From NCBI GenBank assembly GCA_002085355.1, contig NATN01000001.1, positions 1 to 9,603 on the forward strand: a stretch of DNA of 9,603 nucleotides. The letters run 5' to 3'. Made by a program: the position numbers and the translations under genes. Positions within the stretch are counted from its first letter, which is position 1; each line of letters starts with the position of its first letter. The stretch is from Candidatus Zhuqueibacterota bacterium 4484_87. GTDB lineage: Bacteria; Zhuqueibacterota; Zhuqueibacteria; Thermofontimicrobiales; Thermofontimicrobiaceae. Under the pieces are notes generated by a model. The model worked only from the letters and a program-made list of their open reading frames with translations, was not told where the DNA came from and ran no database searches. This document shows positions 6,742-9,603 of this stretch, piece by piece.

Positions 6742-7419
6742 CTAATCTTCGACAACATATTCAAACAATAGCGAGGAGACGGTCAGAAAAATGATGTCAA
6801 ATCCGATGAGCAGCTTTATCCAGGGCATGGCTTCTCCGATGCTGCCATTTTGCAGCAAGTGATTTGTTGATTTGACAGCAGCCATGAGAATGGGGATGGA
6901 AACGGGAAAGAGCAAAATAGGCAATAAGATTTCACGGGCACGCGTATTGACGGATATGGCAGAAAGTAGTGTCCCTACAGCGGAAAATCCCAGAGTGCCT
7001 AATAGCAAAATTAAGGTCAGCGGTGCAATAATTGACAAAATTGATAAGTTGAATAGTACAACCATCAGTGGCAATAAGATGACTTCCATGATTAAAATGA
7101 AAAGAAGATTTCCCAGCATCTTGCCGAAATAGATGACAATGTGATCCACAGGGCAGAGCAAAAGGCCAAGCAAACACCCCTGATCGACTTCATAAATGAA
7201 AGATCGATTGAGCCCTAAAATTCCGGCGAAAGTGATGGCGATCCAGAGGATGCCGGGAACCATTTCTTTGATGAGTGTGCTGCCCGGTTCCAGCATGAAA
7301 TTGAAAATGATCACTACAATGAGGCAAAAGATCACCATGGATGAAATCGTTTCTTTGCTGCGAAATTCAGAGAGCGCATCTTTCCACGCAATTGTCAAAA
7401 TAGGAAAAAGAGATTTCAT
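6742..7419 (-). CDS. ccmB: Heme exporter permease CcmB
   Basis: This 225-residue protein is almost entirely hydrophobic, with about six transmembrane helices (roughly 27-47, 54-74, 97-120, 126-152, 158-180 and 196-220). The N-terminus AWKDALSEFRSKETI and the segment GLNRSFIYEVDQGCLLGLLL are typical of CcmB, in which a short cytoplasmic stretch precedes the first helix and a conserved E/D-rich loop follows the second. CcmB is the membrane subunit of the CcmAB(CD) ABC complex. That complex uses ATP to release heme-loaded CcmE in System I cytochrome c maturation. The start codon overlaps the ccmA stop in ATGA (7419-7416), and GGAGGG lies seven bases before the ATG inside ccmA, so the two are translationally coupled. 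The length is normal for CcmB (about 220). No ccmC follows; a non-coding repeat region begins after the stop. Confidence 0.93.
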   Translation of the reverse strand: MKSLFPILTIAWKDALSEFRSKETISSMVIFCLIVVIIFNFMLEPGSTLIKEMVPGILWIAITFAGILGLNRSFIYEVDQGCLLGLLLCPVDHIVIYFGKMLGNLLFILIMEVILLPLMVVLFNLSILSIIAPLTLILLLGTLGFSAVGTLLSAISVNTRAREILLPILLFPVSIPILMAAVKSTNHLLQNGSIGEAMPWIKLLIGFDIIFLTVSSLLFEYVVED

Positions 7420-8120
7420 GCTTCGCCCTCCGCTGTGAGTTCGCGGTATCTGTTTTTGAACTCTTCTAAAGAAATTGCCTTACATTTTTGCTTTTCCACA
7501 ATTTTGCCGCGAGACATCATTGCATAATGTGTGGCTAATTCCCATCCCAATGCCAGATTGTGAGTGATCATAATAATGATCCTGTGCGGTGAGATCAGAG
7601 ATTTCAGCAAATTGTTGAACAGATCGATTCCCTGCTGATCCAAACCGCTGAAAGGTTCATCGAGCAAAACTATTTCCGGGCCGGAAAGTAGCGCCCTGGC
7701 AATGGTGAGCCGCTGTTGCATACCACGGGAAAAATTTCTCACTAAATCGTCTTTTCTATCCCACAAGTCCACACGCGCGAGTTGATGGTGAATGCGGTCG
7801 TCTGCATTTGCTAATCGGTACATACGGGCGTAAAATTTCAGATTTTCTTCTGCGGTGAGATTGGGATACAAAAAACTTTGATGACCGATAAATCCGATTT
7901 TTCTTCGCGTGGCAATTTTATCTTTCAGCCCGCTGTCTCCAAAAGAAATCGAACCATCGCTGGGGGTAGAAAGTGTGGCGATTATTTTGAGGAGAGTCGT
8001 TTTACCTGCACCGTTGGGGCCGACAACGATCCAGAATTCGCCCGGATGAATTTCCCAGTCAATCCCGCGCAACGCAAAGAATGAACCGAAGGATTTTGTG
8101 ATATTTTTAATATGAATCAT
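7416..8120 (-). CDS. ccmA: Heme exporter ATP-binding protein CcmA
   Basis: This 234-residue ABC ATPase has all nucleotide-binding motifs: Walker A GPNGAGKTT (34-42), Q-loop Q81 in GHQSFLY, signature NFSRGMQQR (129-137), Walker B IVLLDEPFSGLD (150-161) and the H-loop THN with H187. The SRGMQQR form of the signature, in place of the common SGGQ, and the direct coupling to a CcmB-like permease identify it as CcmA rather than a generic exporter ATPase. It powers the CcmAB complex at the inner membrane during cytochrome c maturation. The ATG at 8120 has only a weak AGAAAG upstream. The 85-base spacer before it contains a terminator-like hairpin, so its expression may be partly uncoupled from the ccmF-side genes. 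Confidence 0.93.
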   Translation of the reverse strand: MIHIKNITKSFGSFFALRGIDWEIHPGEFWIVVGPNGAGKTTLLKIIATLSTPSDGSISFGDSGLKDKIATRRKIGFIGHQSFLYPNLTAEENLKFYARMYRLANADDRIHHQLARVDLWDRKDDLVRNFSRGMQQRLTIARALLSGPEIVLLDEPFSGLDQQGIDLFNNLLKSLISPHRIIIMITHNLALGWELATHYAMMSRGKIVEKQKCKAISLEEFKNRYRELTAEGEA

Positions 8121-8153
8121 TTATCTTTCTGCATGAAAAATGTGAAGTTCAAC

Positions 8154-8190
8154 AAAAAGGCGACAAATAAAAAGAATTATGCTTGCCGCC
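8154..8190 (-). terminator. Terminator or attenuator hairpin between the unknown Ccm-linked gene and ccmA
   Basis: In the minus-strand transcript GGCGGCAA (8190-8183) pairs with TTGTCGCC (8166-8159), giving eight pairs including one G-U, with a 16-base loop. TTTTT (8158-8154) follows directly. On the plus strand the G-U becomes an A-C mismatch and no T run follows, so the structure suits minus-strand RNA. It begins about 15 bases after the upstream stop codon and ends 33 bases before the ccmA ATG. It could be a terminator, a partial attenuator or an RNA-processing site that sets different levels of the genes either side. Confidence 0.55.
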
Positions 8191-8205
8191 CTAAAAATTC
8201 GGAAT

Positions 8206-9183
8206 TTATTTTTTAGCTGGCTTTAACATGGTGTAGCCAATGCCAAAAATAAACATTATCACAACTGCACCCAGCACAATCCATTGCAAGTCAATGGATT
8301 TGCTGCCTCCTGATAAGTTTTTCAAAGTAATTTCCAACGGCATCCCTGGCATGAGATGCTTAACAGCAAAGCGTTGGTAGGAGATGTTGCGAATCGGGAA
8401 TTCACCCATGGGGACGATTCCCGGCCCTTCAATGGTTAAATCAGGTTGTGATAGAAAAATATTAATGCTTCCAGTCGGAAAAGCAATGGGGCGGGAAAAA
8501 TGCCATGATTTGCCCGGATTTGGGATATCATATTGAAAAGACAATTGCCTCATCCCAGGAGGAAAGAGGCCGGTATCGATTAACATATTTCCTTCAATGG
8601 TCATGCTTTCCTGCGCTTGCGGCGTTAAAATCTGAACGTTTTCGAAATTTTCGGGCAGGGGAAATTCAAGCACATGAAAATGGCCAGCTTCAGTGACGGG
8701 AGTTCCGGTATAGGTCTTTGTCCCATAATTTTGCAGCATTAAAATTTCTTTCACTGTCACGACGTTTTCATTTTCTTCGATGAAAATGTGGTCCATTTGG
8801 ATTTGAATGTTACTTTTATCCGTCGTTGTATCGTAAACGACAATGTCTGTTTCTCGCGCCGGCTCACTCTTGCTCAAACGGATTCCTTTGCCGTAGTAAA
8901 CGATGTCGTGAAAGCTTGTGCGCGGATAAAAAATGAGCGTGGTATCAATTTTTAAATTTGCCAGAATGAATTTTCCGGATTTATTTGTACGGGCGACATG
9001 GGACGAGTCATCGATGAGGTTGTGTCCCTTATACACTAAAAAATTTACTTCGGTATTGGATATTTTGGCGCTGTCTTGACTGCCGTTAAAGACATAGCCC
9101 CATATCTTTCCTGTTTGGGCCTGAGACGAAAGAGCTAATGCAAATACGAAGAATGAGATAAATAACAATAATTTCGGCTTCAT
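8206..9183 (-). CDS. Unrecognised secreted, C-terminally membrane-anchored protein in the ccm cluster
   Basis: This 325-residue protein begins with a clear signal peptide: MKPK, a hydrophobic core LLLFISFFVFALALSS, and likely cleavage after QAQ (about residue 23). Residues 25-90 (GKIWGYVFNG..., NKSGKFILANL) resemble a carboxypeptidase-regulatory-like/transthyretin beta-sandwich. The middle (about 125-290) is a second beta-rich domain with motifs such as FPLPENF and TGLFPPGMRQLSF. One transmembrane helix follows (about 299-319, WIVLGAVVIMFIFGIGY) with the short basic tail LKPAKK. It is therefore probably a periplasmic domain tethered to the inner membrane. I chose the ATG at 9183 because CAGGT precedes it by about seven bases and the signal peptide then starts at residue 1. 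It lies 16 bases after the ccmF stop and before ccmA, implying a role in cytochrome c maturation. It has no CXXCH heme site, no CXXC thioredoxin motif and no CcmE-type heme-binding histidine motif that I can see. The function is unknown. Confidence 0.8.
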   Translation of the reverse strand: MKPKLLLFISFFVFALALSSQAQTGKIWGYVFNGSQDSAKISNTEVNFLVYKGHNLIDDSSHVARTNKSGKFILANLKIDTTLIFYPRTSFHDIVYYGKGIRLSKSEPARETDIVVYDTTTDKSNIQIQMDHIFIEENENVVTVKEILMLQNYGTKTYTGTPVTEAGHFHVLEFPLPENFENVQILTPQAQESMTIEGNMLIDTGLFPPGMRQLSFQYDIPNPGKSWHFSRPIAFPTGSINIFLSQPDLTIEGPGIVPMGEFPIRNISYQRFAVKHLMPGMPLEITLKNLSGGSKSIDLQWIVLGAVVIMFIFGIGYTMLKPAKK

Positions 9184-9199
9184 AGTTTTACCTGTTAAA

Positions 9200-9603
9200 T
9201 TATTTGTTCTTTGGCTTGATTTTTTTCTTTTTACGATTATCAATGAAAATGAGAATAATTCCCAACGCCATCAGACCGCCGCCTATCCACATCCAGTTTT
9301 GCAGCGGATTGATCATAATGATAAAAGTGGCGGATTCATCTTCCTGGAAACTGGCGAGAGAAATGTAAAGGTCTTCTTTCAAATTTGAACGGAGAGATAC
9401 TTCGGTCGTAACTTGAGTTTCGCGCATTGCAGAGCGATAGAAAAATCTTTTTGGCGTGAGTTCCCCGATTTCCTTCCCGTTTTTGAATATTTTGACATGC
9501 GCCAGAAGCATGTCTTTCGCTTTGTCTCTGTCCTGTGTCATGGAATAATAGACCAACTCATATTTTCCAATTGTGGTACTATCTCCTTTTTTCAGCGTTA
9601 TTT
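9200..9603 (-). CDS. ccmF: Cytochrome c heme-lyase subunit CcmF, C-terminal end only
   Basis: The gene enters from the right edge; the last 133 complete codons are visible. They encode the periplasmic loop typical of the CcmF C-terminus: TIGKYELVYYS, then AHVKIFKNGKEIGELTPKR, FFYRSAMRETQVTTEVSLRS and DLYISLASF. The final helix, NPLQNWMWIGGGLMALGIIL, and a lysine-rich cytoplasmic tail follow. The pattern 'G...L.P.KRFY......TEV.....  DLY..L' before a last membrane helix is characteristic of CcmF/NrfE proteins. These join with CcmH to ligate heme to apocytochrome c at the outer face of the inner membrane. The WWD heme-handling domain and the other helices are outside the window. The reading frame is open through to base 9603, so the gene is cut by the window rather than truncated. 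The unknown gene follows after 16 bases. Confidence 0.9.
   Translation of the reverse strand, partial: ITLKKGDSTTIGKYELVYYSMTQDRDKAKDMLLAHVKIFKNGKEIGELTPKRFFYRSAMRETQVTTEVSLRSNLKEDLYISLASFQEDESATFIIMINPLQNWMWIGGGLMALGIILIFIDNRKKKKIKPKNK

Noticed and set aside
9184..9243. Longer form of the Ccm-linked unknown protein starting at 9243.
   Set aside because: It would overlap the end of ccmF and bury the signal peptide behind about 20 charged residues; ATG 9183 has a ribosome-binding site.
1..9603. Plus-strand open frames opposite the genes, such as 474-803, 4773-5201 and 5205-5555.
   Set aside because: They lie antisense within clearly recognised genes, have no family features or ribosome-binding sites, and look like chance frames.
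1..9603. CRISPR arrays, tRNA or rRNA genes, transposases, phage or defence genes.
   Set aside because: No spaced direct repeats, RNA gene signatures or mobile-element proteins were seen on either strand.

Overview
All recognisable genes in this window lie on the minus strand, so the window reads biologically from base 9603 down to base 1. The DNA leans towards AT, and the spacers are strongly AT-rich. The gene set suggests a free-living Gram-negative bacterium: a System I (Ccm) cytochrome c maturation cluster, a four-PAS HD-GYP protein, a beta-CASP RNase-like enzyme, a NrnA-like DHH enzyme and a bacterial alpha-glucan phosphorylase. The mix, and two promoters that also fit the Bacteroidota pattern TTG-N20-TAnnTTTG, point to the wider FCB assemblage (Calditrichota, KSB1 or Ignavibacteriota type). 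That placement is inference, because there is no rRNA or other phylogenetic marker here.

Layout in transcription order. (1) 9603-6742 is a cytochrome c maturation block. It holds the 3' end of ccmF, an unrecognised secreted and membrane-anchored protein with a carboxypeptidase-regulatory-like N-terminus, ccmA (heme exporter ATPase) and ccmB (heme exporter permease, overlapping ccmA by 4 bases). A terminator-like hairpin lies between the unknown gene and ccmA. ccmC does not follow ccmB. (2) 6741-6315 is a 427-base non-coding gap. It carries an imperfect inverted repeat of the 'CACGGAG/CACAGAG' type and a 17-base palindrome. (3) 6314-3100 holds a PAS x4-HD-GYP protein, predicted to degrade cyclic di-GMP, followed 47 bases later by a YegS/diacylglycerol-kinase-like lipid kinase. 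(4) 2973-416 holds a beta-CASP metallo-beta-lactamase RNase-like protein and a DHH/DHHA1 phosphoesterase. They probably form a two-gene nucleic-acid-processing unit, with a good promoter before it and a good intrinsic terminator after it. (5) 247-1 is the 5' end of an alpha-glucan (glycogen/maltodextrin) phosphorylase. Its candidate promoter overlaps the terminator of the preceding unit.

How the genes work together: CcmA and CcmB belong to the heme-handling ABC machinery and CcmF to the heme-apocytochrome ligation step. The unknown protein between them is the best candidate for a lineage-specific accessory factor. The other genes are housekeeping or signalling functions with no evident single pathway. 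I found no CRISPR array, phage, transposase, toxin-antitoxin or defence system. Apart from the unknown Ccm-linked protein, the repeat element and the promoter/terminator arrangement, this is an ordinary chromosomal region.
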